A program made the translations under genes and the position numbers. Shown here one piece after another: positions 1 to 7,867 of a stretch of 22,350 bases of DNA. The DNA is from Planctomycetaceae bacterium (lineage in GTDB: Bacteria > Planctomycetota > Planctomycetia > Pirellulales > Pirellulaceae): positions 1 through 22,350 of the forward strand of contig SXHS01000145.1 of assembly GCA_005773145.1 (NCBI GenBank), given 5' to 3'. The notes beneath the pieces were generated by a model, which was given only the letters and a program-made list of their open reading frames with translations, had not been told where the DNA came from and ran no database searches. Positions within the stretch are counted from its first letter, which is position 1; every line of letters starts with the position of its first letter.

Positions 1-556
1 CCAGACGCTGCTGCCGTTCGCTGATCTTGCCCCATTCGGCTGCCGGGTCGGCGCAATGGAGCATGCCAGCCCGAAAAACAAAATCGGCATATGCCGAGAG
101 TGACATCTCCGCATCCTGGGCGGCCGCATGACAGGGCATCTGCGTCCCCACCCAACGCAACTTCTTCTCGGCAGCTCGCTTGAGGAATGTTTCCAAATAT
201 CGACGACGTGATTGACTCACCAGGGCCTGCCGCTGCGGATCGGCTTGGGAATTGGCCTTGGTGTTATCCTCCCCCCATAAGCTGATCGACACATCCAAAT
301 TCTCCGCCTCGAACTGTGCCACCGGGTTGGCAAACGTTAACTGGGCGTCGTCGCCATGCAGAAGGCGCAGTTCGGCGCACTCGTCGGGGGTCATTTGGAC
401 GTACGGATGCCCGCCGGCGGTGAGTACCCGCCGATAGAGTGCCACCAACAGATCGCGGCCAACGGGAGGGCCACTCAAGCGAACCAAGTCGCCCGGACGG
501 ACAGCGGTTGAATAACCGACGAGAACATCGGCCAGTTTTTCCAAGCGTGGGTCCAT
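1..556 (-). CDS. M29-family aminopeptidase (AmpS/PepS/aminopeptidase T type), N-terminal part
   Basis: The frame starts at ATG 556-554 and runs off the left edge, leaving the first 185 residues (MDPRLEKLADVLVGYSTAVR...). The opening, a short helix followed by a stretch resembling RPGDLVRLSGPP and then a YRRVLTAGGHPYVQM segment, is how M29 aminopeptidases begin. These are cytoplasmic dimeric metallo-exopeptidases that remove N-terminal residues from peptides. The metal-binding Glu/His residues of the family lie in the C-terminal half, outside the window, so catalysis cannot be checked. The start follows the Nudix stop codon by only 5 bases and an AGGT lies 8 bases upstream, so the two genes are almost certainly one transcript. 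The family call comes from the N-terminal pattern only. Confidence 0.78.
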   Translation of the reverse strand, partial: MDPRLEKLADVLVGYSTAVRPGDLVRLSGPPVGRDLLVALYRRVLTAGGHPYVQMTPDECAELRLLHGDDAQLTFANPVAQFEAENLDVSISLWGEDNTKANSQADPQRQALVSQSRRRYLETFLKRAAEKKLRWVGTQMPCHAAAQDAEMSLSAYADFVFRAGMLHCADPAAEWGKISERQQRL

Positions 557-561
557 GTCGG

Positions 562-1092
562 TTACCTAGGTTGCTCCGGTTGAAGGTGTACCCAATATAA
601 CAGGCCAATGATCGTCTTCGCGTCTCGGATGCGGCCATCCGCAACCATGGCTAGTGCCTCGTCCCGCGTGACCACGAGATTCTCGATGTCCTCTCCCGGT
701 TCACGGCGAGGCGGCCCCGAAGTTAGTTGGGTCGCAACATACAGGTGCATGCGCTCGTCCAGGATTCCCGGTGCTACGAAGAATGACAAGACTGGCTCGA
801 TGTGTCCCGCCAAAAAACCGGTTTCCTCTTCCAACTCACGACGTGCCGTAACTTCGGGTGGCTCCGCGGGCTCGCGGGTACCGGCGGGCAGTTCCACCAA
901 TCGTTCCCCCACCGCGATGCGCTGGTTGCGTATCAAGCAAAGCCGTTGGTCATCGAGCAGCGGCAGGATCACGACGGATCCAGGATGGCGGACGACGTGG
1001 CGTTCCCGTCGGCCGGCTGCCCCACAATCCTCCTGCAGTCGCACCACGCGAAAGCGAGTCCCTTCCCAAACGGTGTCCTCGGATGGTTGCAT
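562..1092 (-). CDS. Nudix hydrolase, ADP-ribose pyrophosphatase-like
   Basis: This 176-aa protein carries a perfect Nudix box (G-x5-E-x7-REL-x-EE-x-GF) at about residues 71-93, counted from the chosen ATG. The box binds the Mg ions that cleave nucleoside diphosphates linked to another group. Length, a preceding LVELPAG segment and a beta strand with RNQRIAVGE resemble ADP-ribose and sugar-nucleotide pyrophosphatases (NudF/YffH-like), but the substrate cannot be read from sequence. I chose ATG at 1092 because AGGTGG sits 5 bases upstream; an in-frame GTG at 1101 would add three residues. It is the first gene of a two-gene unit with the M29 aminopeptidase. The family call is firm; substrate assignment is inference. 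Confidence 0.88.
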   Translation of the reverse strand: MQPSEDTVWEGTRFRVVRLQEDCGAAGRRERHVVRHPGSVVILPLLDDQRLCLIRNQRIAVGERLVELPAGTREPAEPPEVTARRELEEETGFLAGHIEPVLSFFVAPGILDERMHLYVATQLTSGPPRREPGEDIENLVVTRDEALAMVADGRIRDAKTIIGLLYWVHLQPEQPR

Positions 1093-1142
1093 ATCGCCCA
1101 CCTAATTGGCGCACCTAATTTCCAACGAAACCGGCTCACGCG

Positions 1143-1177
1143 GCCCGGATTATCGACCGGGCACCGTCCGCCGGCAA
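1143..1177 (-). promoter_or_regulatory. Candidate promoter of the Nudix-aminopeptidase pair, with dyad around the -10
   Basis: On the minus strand TTGCCG (1177-1172) and GATAAT (1154-1149) are 17 bases apart, a fair sigma-70 match, about 50 bases before the Nudix start. A perfect 6-bp inverted repeat (GCCCGG 1143-1148, CCGGGC 1157-1162) brackets the -10 box and could be an operator or a fortuitous hairpin. Confidence 0.4.
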
Positions 1178-1257
1178 TAGGACCTCCGCAGGCAGCCGAA
1201 GGGGGCCGAGCCATCTCGGTCGGAATGGGCTGCGAGGGACTCATGACCGACCAAAGA

Positions 1258-1286
1258 TTGATTGTTTCGGGCCCCGGTGATATGAT
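1258..1286 (+). promoter_or_regulatory. Candidate sigma-70 promoter of the M50 protease gene
   Basis: TTGATT (1258-1263) and TATGAT (1281-1286) are separated by exactly 17 bases, with 4/6 and 5/6 matches to the sigma-70 consensus. A start near 1293 would give a leader of about 60 bases before the ATG at 1353. Confidence 0.5.
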
Positions 1287-1352
1287 GAAATTTAGGGGGC
1301 AAGTCAGGCCGACGGGAGTGGCTCCGCTAGGCCTGCAGGAGACGAGCTGGCA

Positions 1353-2444
1353 ATGCATGACCATCGAATTTGGAGCATTGGCATTTTCCGTTGGGGACCC
1401 GTACGGGTTCGCTTGCACCTGTTTTTCGTGCTGTTTGCCGCCTTCACCCTCTATTTGGGGTCCCTGGAAGACCAGGGCAAGCCGGGTTCTGGCCATCTCG
1501 CCCTAGCCGGTGCAAGCGTCCTGATTCTTCTGGCGGGCGTGCTGGCCCATGAATTGGGGCACTATTTCGCCAGCCGCTTTTATGGTGGCCGCATGGACTG
1601 GCTGATCTTAGGCCCCTTTGGTGGCCTCGCACCGCCGCATGTGGTGGGTGATGCGCGAGGCCAATTGGTAGCGACGCTGGCCGGGCCCGCCGTGAATCTG
1701 ACGTTGGCGTGCTGCTGCCTCATCGCGGAGACCGTCGTCTTAGGCCAAGTACCCAGTGAGTGGCTTGCTCGGCTGAATCCACTCTCCCCTCAGCATCTTG
1801 CGGATTCGGCGGGGACGGTCCATGCCTTGAGCTTGATGTCCCTGCTGCAGTTGACCTTTTGGACCCATTGGGTTTTGTTCTTGGTCAATATGATTCCCGC
1901 GTTTCCGTTTGACGGCGGCCGTGCGATGCAAACGATTCTGACATCGGCACCGACAAAGCATGGAACACGGCACGCCATGTTCCTGGTTACCGGGACCGCC
2001 AAGGTCTGCGCTTTGTTATTGTTGATATCGGCCCTGTTTCAGATGGCTCGTACCAACGAGAGTCCGACCATCATTCCCGTGTGGTTCGCCCTAACATTAT
2101 TGGCGATGTTCTTGTATTTCGGGGCGCGGGTCGAAGAAGAACAGTTTGTCATCAGCGATGCAGAAACCAATACCCTTGGCTACGACTTCTCGCAAGGTTA
2201 TACCAGCTTGGAATGGTCCGAAACGGCTGCCACTGCGACGAAGGCAAATCCGCTGACTCGCTGGCTGGAGGAGAATCGTCGCCAACGTGAACAGCGACAG
2301 CAGGCCGAGGAAGAGGCAGAAGATCTGCGGGTCGACGATATTTTGGCCCGTCTGCACGAGGTGGGCATGGAAAATCTTCCGCCCGATGAGCGGGCCTTAT
2401 TGCAACGCGTGAGCGCCCGCTATCGCAGTCGAGAACGTAGCTGA
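1353..2444 (+). CDS. Site-2-protease-type zinc membrane protease (peptidase M50)
   Basis: This 363-aa polytopic inner-membrane protein has the zinc motif HELGH at residues 66-70 in a hydrophobic helix and the second M50 signature, NMIPAFPFDGGR, at 179-190, where D187 should be the third zinc ligand. At least five hydrophobic segments lie in residues 20-250. There is no PDZ or CBS domain. A hydrophilic charged linker (about 285-325) leads to a short tail, VDDILARLHEVGMENLPPDE onward, which resembles the small C-terminal domain I know from some rhomboid-like membrane proteases. M50 enzymes cleave transmembrane substrates, often anti-sigma factors, but no sigma or anti-sigma gene is adjacent. 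AGGAG lies 11 bases before the ATG. An unknown gene starts 9 bases after the stop. Confidence 0.9.
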   Translation: MHDHRIWSIGIFRWGPVRVRLHLFFVLFAAFTLYLGSLEDQGKPGSGHLALAGASVLILLAGVLAHELGHYFASRFYGGRMDWLILGPFGGLAPPHVVGDARGQLVATLAGPAVNLTLACCCLIAETVVLGQVPSEWLARLNPLSPQHLADSAGTVHALSLMSLLQLTFWTHWVLFLVNMIPAFPFDGGRAMQTILTSAPTKHGTRHAMFLVTGTAKVCALLLLISALFQMARTNESPTIIPVWFALTLLAMFLYFGARVEEEQFVISDAETNTLGYDFSQGYTSLEWSETAATATKANPLTRWLEENRRQREQRQQAEEEAEDLRVDDILARLHEVGMENLPPDERALLQRVSARYRSRERS

Positions 2445-2453
2445 TTCACCCGT

Positions 2454-2996
2454 TTGCGAGCGAGTCTCTGGAAATCGATTGCTGAGCTGCAAGAGCTACC
2501 ACCAATTAGCAAGCACCAACAGGATCGAGAAGACTTGATCGGCCAGGCTACGGCGCTGGTTTGGCGTGTTGAGCTCGCCTTACCTGATTTCCCAGAATCC
2601 TGGGTGGTCGGCTTTCGCGTGCACGGTGCGGCCAGCCTGTTCGTTGGTCAAGATCCCGTCTACCACTTCAACGCGTCCGGTCAATTGCGTCGCGCGTTTG
2701 AACAAGGGCGTTTAATCAAGGCGGAAGCGGGCCAACTGATTTCTATGACCCGCCTGCGGACGGCCGAGGCGGTCCAGATGCGTCGAGAGACCTGGGACCC
2801 CGACGATTGTCGAGCTTGCCTACACCGTGTAGAACATTACTTAGACAACTTGGGGCGTGCACTCCGCGGATCGGCAATCGGCGTGGTCGCCCAAGTGCCC
2901 CAAGATGCCGATCTCCTCGGCCGCGTGGCGGATTGGTTACAATCACTGACACGACCCCTGACGATCGCATCGACGCCCCACGTCGGAGCGGAATAG
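2454..2996 (+). CDS. Hypothetical protein, likely cotranscribed with the M50 protease
   Basis: I do not recognise this 180-aa protein. It starts at a TTG, the first possible start after an in-frame stop at 2442-2444 (which is also the protease stop), so the two genes are 9 bases apart. No convincing ribosome binding site precedes it, so translation may be coupled. It has no signal peptide or membrane segment and looks like a soluble mixed alpha/beta protein: a helix with HQQDREDLIGQATALVWRVE, a compact beta region, then a CRACLHRVEHYLDNLGRAL helix near residues 120-140. The reading frame is long and codon use resembles neighbouring genes, which supports it being real. A role linked to the protease is inference from spacing only. 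Confidence 0.68.
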   Translation: MRASLWKSIAELQELPPISKHQQDREDLIGQATALVWRVELALPDFPESWVVGFRVHGAASLFVGQDPVYHFNASGQLRRAFEQGRLIKAEAGQLISMTRLRTAEAVQMRRETWDPDDCRACLHRVEHYLDNLGRALRGSAIGVVAQVPQDADLLGRVADWLQSLTRPLTIASTPHVGAE

Positions 2997-3059
2997 AAGC
3001 TCCCCATTTTCTTCGCGCCGTTGTGGGGACGATTCCCATCGCATCTCGATGGGGAGCTT
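2997..3059. other. Two overlapping inverted repeats between convergent genes
   Basis: An 11-bp perfect inverted repeat (AAGCTCCCCAT 2997-3007, ATGGGGAGCTT 3049-3059) spans 63 bases. Inside it a second, smaller hairpin (CCCATCG 3035-3041, CGATGGG 3047-3053, 5-base loop) uses part of the right arm, so the two cannot form together. Neither is followed by a T run on either strand. It sits between convergent stops and may act as a two-way transcription barrier; that is inference. Confidence 0.4.
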
Positions 3060-3078
3060 GAATCGGATCGGGATTCTT

Positions 3079-4062
3079 TCACGCCTCGGATAGGCATCCG
3101 CCAATCGGCAGCCTCACGACCGTGGCGGGCCCCACCGTCGATTGCAACCGTGTCCCCGGCGTCTCGAACCCGCGGCGCACGTAGGCCCAGGCGAGTGGGC
3201 CACCAGCCCGGGGCGAATGGACAGCCGATGTAACGCGTCCCACGACGGTGTTGGCGTTCTCCAGCGGCAGGTCTGCGGCTGGCAATTCATCCCCGTCAAA
3301 ACAGACTCCCACCAGGTGCCAATTGACGTGCCCTCTCGCATCGATGCGCGCTACCGTTTCTTGTCCCAGATAGCATCCCTTCGTGAAGCTGATCGCCCGC
3401 GCATCACGTCCGATTTCCTGGGGCAAGTTTTGATCGGTCATATCGCGTCCGTACCAAGGCCATCCCTGCTCGATGCGCAGGACATCCAAAGCCTCGCGTG
3501 AGCATTGCACGCCACCCGCGGACGTTACCTGTGCAGCCAGACTCGCGACCGCTTCCCGATCCCCATAGATCACAAACGCCGCGGGGCCGCCCCATGCGAC
3601 CCGAGCAACAAACGCTCCGACAAACGGCGGCGTCAGCTGCCGATGATCGTAGCAATCGGCCGGCAAGGCACCCACCAGGCGAGTTAAGCAAGTGCCGCTG
3701 GCAGCCCCGGCGACCATCCCGATGCCCCACGTCGAGGATCGGTCGATGAACTGCACGTCCTCTCGAATGCAGTACCTATCCAAATGCCCTATCAATCGGC
3801 CCGTGTCACCAGGGACGGCCAGCAGGACGAGCCCCTCCTTCGGTCGTAGTACGACCAGATGCCCGACGATCTTTCCCTGCACGTTGGTAATGAAGGCCTC
3901 GCATCCCTCCCCTGGATTCAACCGCTTGAGATCTTGAGTACACAGATTGTGCAGAAATGAAACCGCGTCTCGCCCTGCCATTTCGATTCGCACAAAGTCA
4001 CTTAAATCACAGGATCCCACGCCGTCGGTCAATGCGCGATACTCGTCTGAGGCGTGCGGCAT
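3079..4062 (-). CDS. ygfZ: Folate-binding protein YgfZ/GcvT-like
   Basis: This 327-aa cytoplasmic protein has the YgfZ signature KGCYLGQE at residues 228-235, including the conserved cysteine C230. It also has the GcvT-type N-terminal fold: DLSDFVRIEMAGRDAVSFLH at about 19-38, then LCTQDLKRL. YgfZ proteins bind tetrahydrofolate and help build or repair certain iron-sulfur enzymes; E. coli YgfZ supports MiaB. They are not aminomethyltransferases, and none of the other glycine-cleavage genes lie nearby. Length matches the family (about 320-330 aa). The ATG at 4062 has GAGGA about 10 bases upstream. It is a single-gene unit, convergent with the M50 pair. Confidence 0.88.
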   Translation of the reverse strand: MPHASDEYRALTDGVGSCDLSDFVRIEMAGRDAVSFLHNLCTQDLKRLNPGEGCEAFITNVQGKIVGHLVVLRPKEGLVLLAVPGDTGRLIGHLDRYCIREDVQFIDRSSTWGIGMVAGAASGTCLTRLVGALPADCYDHRQLTPPFVGAFVARVAWGGPAAFVIYGDREAVASLAAQVTSAGGVQCSREALDVLRIEQGWPWYGRDMTDQNLPQEIGRDARAISFTKGCYLGQETVARIDARGHVNWHLVGVCFDGDELPAADLPLENANTVVGRVTSAVHSPRAGGPLAWAYVRRGFETPGTRLQSTVGPATVVRLPIGGCLSEA

Positions 4063-4524
4063 AGCAGGATCGTCCTCGGCAGGCAGGATGTGAGGTTTGT
4101 AGGCTTCGTATGGTCTTTCCCAATTCTAGTGTTTGTTAGCGAGGCCTCGAAGGCCCGACGGTATGGATTTTCCGATCCTGCGGCCCCGCGTTTCCAAGCG
4201 GACTCGTGGCCTGGTACCCGAATTGCGGCAAGACACGGAGTGGGACGCATGACGTTGCGGATTCTGAGGGCTCACGATCGGAAGATTGGGCATGTACCTC
4301 ACAACCCGTCCACGGTGGGGAACGAAGTATGGTTCTCAGTGCAAATCCCATTGATAGCGGTGGCGGCAATTGGCCGATAGGTATCGTGAACCAAGCGAGG
4401 TTGTTACCAGCTCAGCTGGTCCAGCGACGCAACAAACCCTCCGCATACCCGAACGGGGCGGGGGCGAAACAAGGCTTGGTTTGCCTGTTGTCGATTTGTG
4501 TGACTGGGAACAAGGAGCCCTCCC
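4063..4524. other. 462-bp divergent intergenic region with a candidate ygfZ promoter and a 15-bp dyad
   Basis: I see no gene here. On the minus strand TTCGAG (4151-4146) and TAGAAT (4128-4123), 17 bases apart, may be the ygfZ promoter. A near-perfect palindrome, ACCAGCT-C-AGCTGGT at 4406-4420, lies about 105 bases before the Cys-rich gene and looks like a dimer-protein operator. I found no good sigma-70 promoter facing right; the long leader may hold an alternative-sigma promoter that I cannot identify. Confidence 0.4.
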
Positions 4525-4962
4525 ATGAAGAGTCGTGTTCTTGTGTTTTCTTTGTTGGTGGCTGGCCTGATGATTGTGGCTGGTGCTGCCAACGCACAAG
4601 CTGGTTGTTGCGAACCCACGTGTGCTGCTCCAGCCGCGTGCTGCGACGCCGCTCCGGCTTGCTGTGATCCGTGCGCTCAGACCTGCTGCAGAGTTGGACT
4701 TCTGGACAAGATTCGTGCTCACCTGTGCGCCAAGCGCGCCTGCCGCTCCGCTTGCTGCAACAGCTGCTGCACTCCAGAACCCACCTGCTGTGCGCCAGAG
4801 CCCACCTGCTGCGCTCCGGAACCGACTTGCTGTGCAGCTCCCAAGTGCTGCCACAAGCGTTGCAAAGGCGGTTTCCTGAACGGCTTGCGTAAGAAGATGT
4901 GTGCCCCGAAGTGCTGCCCAGCCCCCACGTGCTGTGCGCCAGAACCGACCTGCTGCGGCTAA
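4525..4962 (+). CDS. Secreted Cys-rich protein with CC-doublets and PEPTCC repeats
   Basis: This 145-aa product begins with a clear Sec signal peptide ([20 protein letters not shown], cleavage likely after AANA near residue 23). The mature part has 32 cysteines, 26 of them in 13 adjacent pairs, mostly in the pattern xPxxCCA. The core contains two diverged copies of one module: [20 protein letters not shown] at about 58-77 and [20 protein letters not shown] at about 115-134. Between them lie three PEPTCCA repeats, and a fourth PEPTCC ends the protein. An ideal AAGGAG is 7-8 bases before the ATG, and a strong terminator follows, so it is an independent and probably well-expressed unit. Planctomycetes encode many such Cys-rich exported proteins of unknown function; a disulfide-linked envelope protein or a metal binder are both possible. 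Confidence 0.8.
   Translation: MKSRVLVFSLLVAGLMIVAGAANAQAGCCEPTCAAPAACCDAAPACCDPCAQTCCRVGLLDKIRAHLCAKRACRSACCNSCCTPEPTCCAPEPTCCAPEPTCCAAPKCCHKRCKGGFLNGLRKKMCAPKCCPAPTCCAPEPTCCG
4774..4836 (+). repeat. Three tandem 21-bp coding repeats
   Basis: Three in-frame 21-base units starting at 4774, 4795 and 4816 each encode PEPTCCA. They differ mainly at third codon positions (CCA/CCG, CCC/CCG, TGT/TGC, GCG/GCT/GCA), so the protein repeat is kept while the DNA has diverged. Confidence 0.85.
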
Positions 4963-5028
4963 CCCTGCAGTAGTCGCCTCTGCCCGCTACAATCGGGCGA
5001 GGATCGGCAAACACTGAGATGATCGCGA

Positions 5029-5062
5029 GGCCACCCTGGGATTTCCCAGGGTGGCCTTTTTT
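5029..5062 (+). terminator. Strong rho-independent terminator of the Cys-rich gene
   Basis: GGCCACCCTGGG (5029-5040) pairs perfectly with CCCAGGGTGGCC (5045-5056) over 12 bp with a 4-base loop, followed by TTTTTT at 5057-5062. It lies 66 bases after the stop at 4962. On the minus strand it lacks a U run, so it should not stop acs transcripts in the same way. Confidence 0.92.
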
Positions 5063-5100
5063 GTTGCGCTATCGTTGTCGCACTGGCCAGACCTCGACGG

Positions 5101-7056
5101 CTAGGATTCATCATCCTGGCGTAACTTCGCCAAGACGGTGAAATCCTCTAAGGTCGACGTATCACCGCCGGACTCCTTGCCCGCGGCGACGTCTCGCAAA
5201 AGGCGTCGCATGATTTTGCCACTGCGTGTCTTGGGTAGCGTGGCCGTGAACCGCACATCGTCGGGTTGAGCCAGGGCGCCGATCTCCTTGCGGACGTGTT
5301 GCCGGAGTTCCTCACGCAGCGCTTCCGATGGTTCCGTATTGCGTAGCGTGACAAATACGGCGATGGCCTCACCTTTGATGTCGTGTGGCCGGCCCACGGC
5401 CGCCGCCTCGGCCACGGCCGGGTGACTGACCAGAGCGCTTTCAATTTCGATGGTACTCAAGCGATGTCCGGCCACGTTGAGCACATCATCGATGCGTCCC
5501 ATAATCCAATAGTACCCATCATCATCACAGCGGGCATTGTCACCGGCCAGATAACGGTGTGGCACTTTATCCCAATATTGTTTTTGGTATCGGGCATCGT
5601 CGTGCCAGATGCCGCGCAACATGCCCGGCCACGGATGGGTGATCACCAACATGCCACCGTGGTTTTTTGGGACCGAGCGACCGGTCTCATCCACGATATC
5701 CGGGAAGACGCCAGGGAGTGGCTTGGTGCAACTACCCGGCTTGGTAGCGATGGCGCCCGGCAAGGGACTCATCATGATTCCTCCGGTTTCCGTTTGCCAC
5801 CATGTATCGACAATCGGACACCTTTCGCGACCGATCTTACGGTGATACCACATCCAGGCCTCCGGGTTGATGCCCTCCCCCACAGTCCCCAGCAGGCGCA
5901 GGCTGGACAAGTCATGTTTGTCGACGTGTTGATCGCCCCATTTGATGAAGGCGCGAATGGCGGTGGGCGCGGTATAGAAGATCGTCACGCGATGGCGTTC
6001 GATGATGTCCCAGAAGCGATCTTCTTGGGGATGATTGGGAGCCCCCTCGTAAATCAAGCAGGTTGCCCCGGCGCTCAGAGGTCCATATACCACATAACTG
6101 TGCCCGGTAATCCAGCCACAATCGGCCGTGCACCAAAAGATGTCCTCCTCACGGTGATCGAAGACCCATTCAAAGGTCTTCTTAGCAAACAACGTGTAGC
6201 CTGCCGTCGTGTGGCGAATCCCTTTGGGTTTCCCCGTGGAGCCGCTGGTATAGAGAATGAACAACGTATTTTCGCTATCGACTGGCTCCGCAGGGCAATC
6301 GGCACTCGCGCGAGCCATTCCTTCATGCCACCAGAAATCGCGGCCGGCCTTCATGCCCACCTCGGTTCCCATGCGACGCACCACGAGACACTTCTGCACG
6401 CAGGGGGATTTCTCTAGGGCCGCGTCGACAATTTTTTTGAGCGGCAAGGCTTGACCACGACGCCAGCCCGCGTCGGCCGTGATTTGTAATTTGGCTCTTG
6501 CGTCTAGGTTGCGATCCGCAATCGCCTCGGCGGAAAAGCCCGCGAAGATCACAGAATGGACCGCGCCAATGCGGGCGCAGGCCAACATGGCAATCACCAA
6601 TTCTGGAATCATGGGAAGATAGATCGAAACAACATCGCCCGATCCGATACCCAACTCACGGAGCATGTTGGCGGCGCGGCAGACCTCTTGATGTAATTCC
6701 TCGTAGGTCAAGGCGCGAATCTCGCCCGGTTCTCCCTCCCAGATCAACGCGGTCTTCCTGCGTCGGTCGCTCGTTAAGTGCGCGTCCAGACAGTTGTAGC
6801 TGGCGTTGGTTTTGCCGCCAACGAACCATTGAGCGAAAGGTTCCTGCCATTCAAGGACGGCCTTGGGGGGTTGAAACCAGTGCAGCTCACCGGCCAGTCT
6901 GCCCCAAAACGCGATCGGGTCGGCCTTGGATTCGTCCCACATGGCCTGGTAGGCCTCGAGCGAGCCGATGTGGGCGCGGTCCGCGAATTCACGCGAAGGG
7001 GGAAAAACCCGCGATTCGTGCATGACCGTATCAATCTGACCATCGGATTCTGACAT
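5101..7056 (-). CDS. acs: Acetyl-CoA synthetase (acetate-CoA ligase, AMP-forming)
   Basis: This enzyme activates acetate with ATP to acetyl-AMP and then acetyl-CoA in the cytoplasm. From ATG 7056 it is 651 aa, against 652 in E. coli Acs. It shows the adenylate-forming P-loop [11 protein letters not shown] (269-279), the acetate-pocket segment [10 protein letters not shown] (417-426), the hinge region [13 protein letters not shown] (520-532) and the C-terminal [10 protein letters not shown] (609-618). K614 of this last motif is the catalytic lysine that acetylation silences in the family. An in-frame ATG at 7113 exists, but it would fall at the predicted transcription start and adds a non-homologous 19 residues. 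I therefore prefer 7056, which has GGGAG about 10 bases upstream. It is a single gene, divergent from flp. No acetylation/deacetylation control gene (acuABC, pat, cobB) is adjacent. Confidence 0.95.
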   Translation of the reverse strand: MSESDGQIDTVMHESRVFPPSREFADRAHIGSLEAYQAMWDESKADPIAFWGRLAGELHWFQPPKAVLEWQEPFAQWFVGGKTNASYNCLDAHLTSDRRRKTALIWEGEPGEIRALTYEELHQEVCRAANMLRELGIGSGDVVSIYLPMIPELVIAMLACARIGAVHSVIFAGFSAEAIADRNLDARAKLQITADAGWRRGQALPLKKIVDAALEKSPCVQKCLVVRRMGTEVGMKAGRDFWWHEGMARASADCPAEPVDSENTLFILYTSGSTGKPKGIRHTTAGYTLFAKKTFEWVFDHREEDIFWCTADCGWITGHSYVVYGPLSAGATCLIYEGAPNHPQEDRFWDIIERHRVTIFYTAPTAIRAFIKWGDQHVDKHDLSSLRLLGTVGEGINPEAWMWYHRKIGRERCPIVDTWWQTETGGIMMSPLPGAIATKPGSCTKPLPGVFPDIVDETGRSVPKNHGGMLVITHPWPGMLRGIWHDDARYQKQYWDKVPHRYLAGDNARCDDDGYYWIMGRIDDVLNVAGHRLSTIEIESALVSHPAVAEAAAVGRPHDIKGEAIAVFVTLRNTEPSEALREELRQHVRKEIGALAQPDDVRFTATLPKTRSGKIMRRLLRDVAAGKESGGDTSTLEDFTVLAKLRQDDES

Positions 7057-7121
7057 GAATGGACAACTCCCGCCTGAGTTCGCGACGCATGGTGCCCCAG
7101 AAATGGGCCCCAAACCGTGCG

Positions 7122-7150
7122 ATTTTAAGCCCGAGAGGGGGCCGTGTCAA
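7122..7150 (-). promoter_or_regulatory. Near-consensus sigma-70 promoter of acs
   Basis: On the minus strand TTGACA (7150-7145, 6/6) and TAAAAT (7127-7122, 5/6) are 17 bases apart. Transcription would begin near 7115, giving a leader of about 60 bases to the ATG at 7056. Confidence 0.7.
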
Positions 7151-7492
7151 CAAACCGGGCTAGTGGCCGGTCGCATCAATCGTACGAATGGAACGGCGGC
7201 CTGGCCGGCACCCACGGAGATTCAGGAGAAAGTTCGCCGGGGTCCCCAAATAAATTAAAGCCACCAATTTGACAGCTGGCGACTGTGACATAGGTTTTGG
7301 ATGACGGGCAAGCATGTCGTCGGCGAGGCGACGGAGCCGGGCGAGTGCCACTCGGGATTAATGCCGAATGGATCCCTCGCTTGGCGAATGTCCGGGGTAA
7401 TTGTTGTTGTTTCACGCTACTTTTTTTCTTGCCTAGGCCGCTTCGCGAACCCCCTTGGGGACCAGCGAAACCTGGGCGCCGGGAGGACCTCC
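7151..7492 (+). promoter_or_regulatory. Upstream region of flp with a tentative promoter and leader stem-loop
   Basis: There is no gene in this stretch. TTGACA at 7269-7274 is a perfect -35 but the best -10 at 16-base spacing, TAGGTT (7291-7296), is poor, so an activator may be needed if this is the pilus promoter. A leader from there would be about 190 bases. It contains a run of seven T (7421-7427) and, just before the ribosome binding site, an interrupted stem (TTCGC 7442-7446 with GCGAA 7465-7469, CCCC 7451-7454 with GGGG 7457-7460). I found no sigma-54 site. Confidence 0.3.
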
Positions 7493-7678
7493 ATGCAACG
7501 TTTCCTGAAGAATGTGAAGAGCTTTTTGAAGTCCGAGGACGGCCCGACAGCGGTGGAATACGCCGTGATGTTGGCCCTGATCATCGTGGTCTGCTTGGGT
7601 GCAGTCACGACGATCGGAACGAACGCCAATTCGACGTTCGATACGGTTGGCCAGAAGTTGTCGGCGGCCTCTCCGTAG
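7493..7678 (+). CDS. flp: Flp-type major pilin
   Basis: This 61-aa type IVb prepilin has a short basic leader ending at G17, followed by PTAVEY. That matches the Flp processing site, cleavage after Gly with Glu at +5 and Tyr at +6 (E22, Y23). After it come a hydrophobic helix (AVMLALIIVVCLGAVTTIG) and a short polar tail. Mature length is about 44 residues, normal for Flp. GGGAGG (7481-7486) lies 6 bases before the ATG; upstream in-frame codons belong to non-coding leader. It is the only pilin copy in the window and heads the Tad gene series. TadV should cleave it, and TadB, TadC and CpaF should assemble it. The hairpin that follows may help give more pilin than machinery. Confidence 0.94.
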   Translation: MQRFLKNVKSFLKSEDGPTAVEYAVMLALIIVVCLGAVTTIGTNANSTFDTVGQKLSAASP

Positions 7679-7744
7679 TCTCGCAGACTCACGGCCCGGG
7701 CAGGCAACTGGCCTAGCGCGGGGAATGAAGAAAAATTCATCAGG

Positions 7745-7779
7745 CCCCTCGGTATCGGCTCGATACCGAGGGGTATTTT
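7745..7779 (+). terminator. Terminator or attenuator between flp and tadV
   Basis: CCCCTCGGTATCG (7745-7757) pairs perfectly with CGATACCGAGGGG (7761-7773), a 13-bp stem with a 3-base loop, then TATTTT. The T run is short, so partial read-through into the Tad genes is plausible. The stem would also protect the 3' end of the pilin message. Confidence 0.75.
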
Positions 7780-7867
7780 CCTAGGATCGCTAGACGCTGT
7801 TTGGCGCGGCACACGGAGCGTGCGTTTGAAGTAGAACGGGGATGGCGGTCGTACTCGGTTGGGGGGG

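Noticed and set aside
4774..4836. Regular 21-bp repeats considered as a CRISPR-like array
   Set aside because: The repeats are contiguous and in frame, with no spacers; they encode PEPTCCA units.
5383..6417. Long open frame on the plus strand opposite acs (344 codons)
   Set aside because: It lies wholly antisense to a clear acetyl-CoA synthetase; its protein has no recognisable domain and it has no ribosome binding site. It is a GC-rich shadow frame.
7057..7113. Upstream in-frame start of acs at 7113
   Set aside because: It would begin at the predicted transcription start; the extra 19 residues do not resemble Acs, while the start at 7056 gives the normal family length.
7421..7427. Run of seven T upstream of flp read as a terminator
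   Set aside because: No stable stem precedes it on the plus strand.
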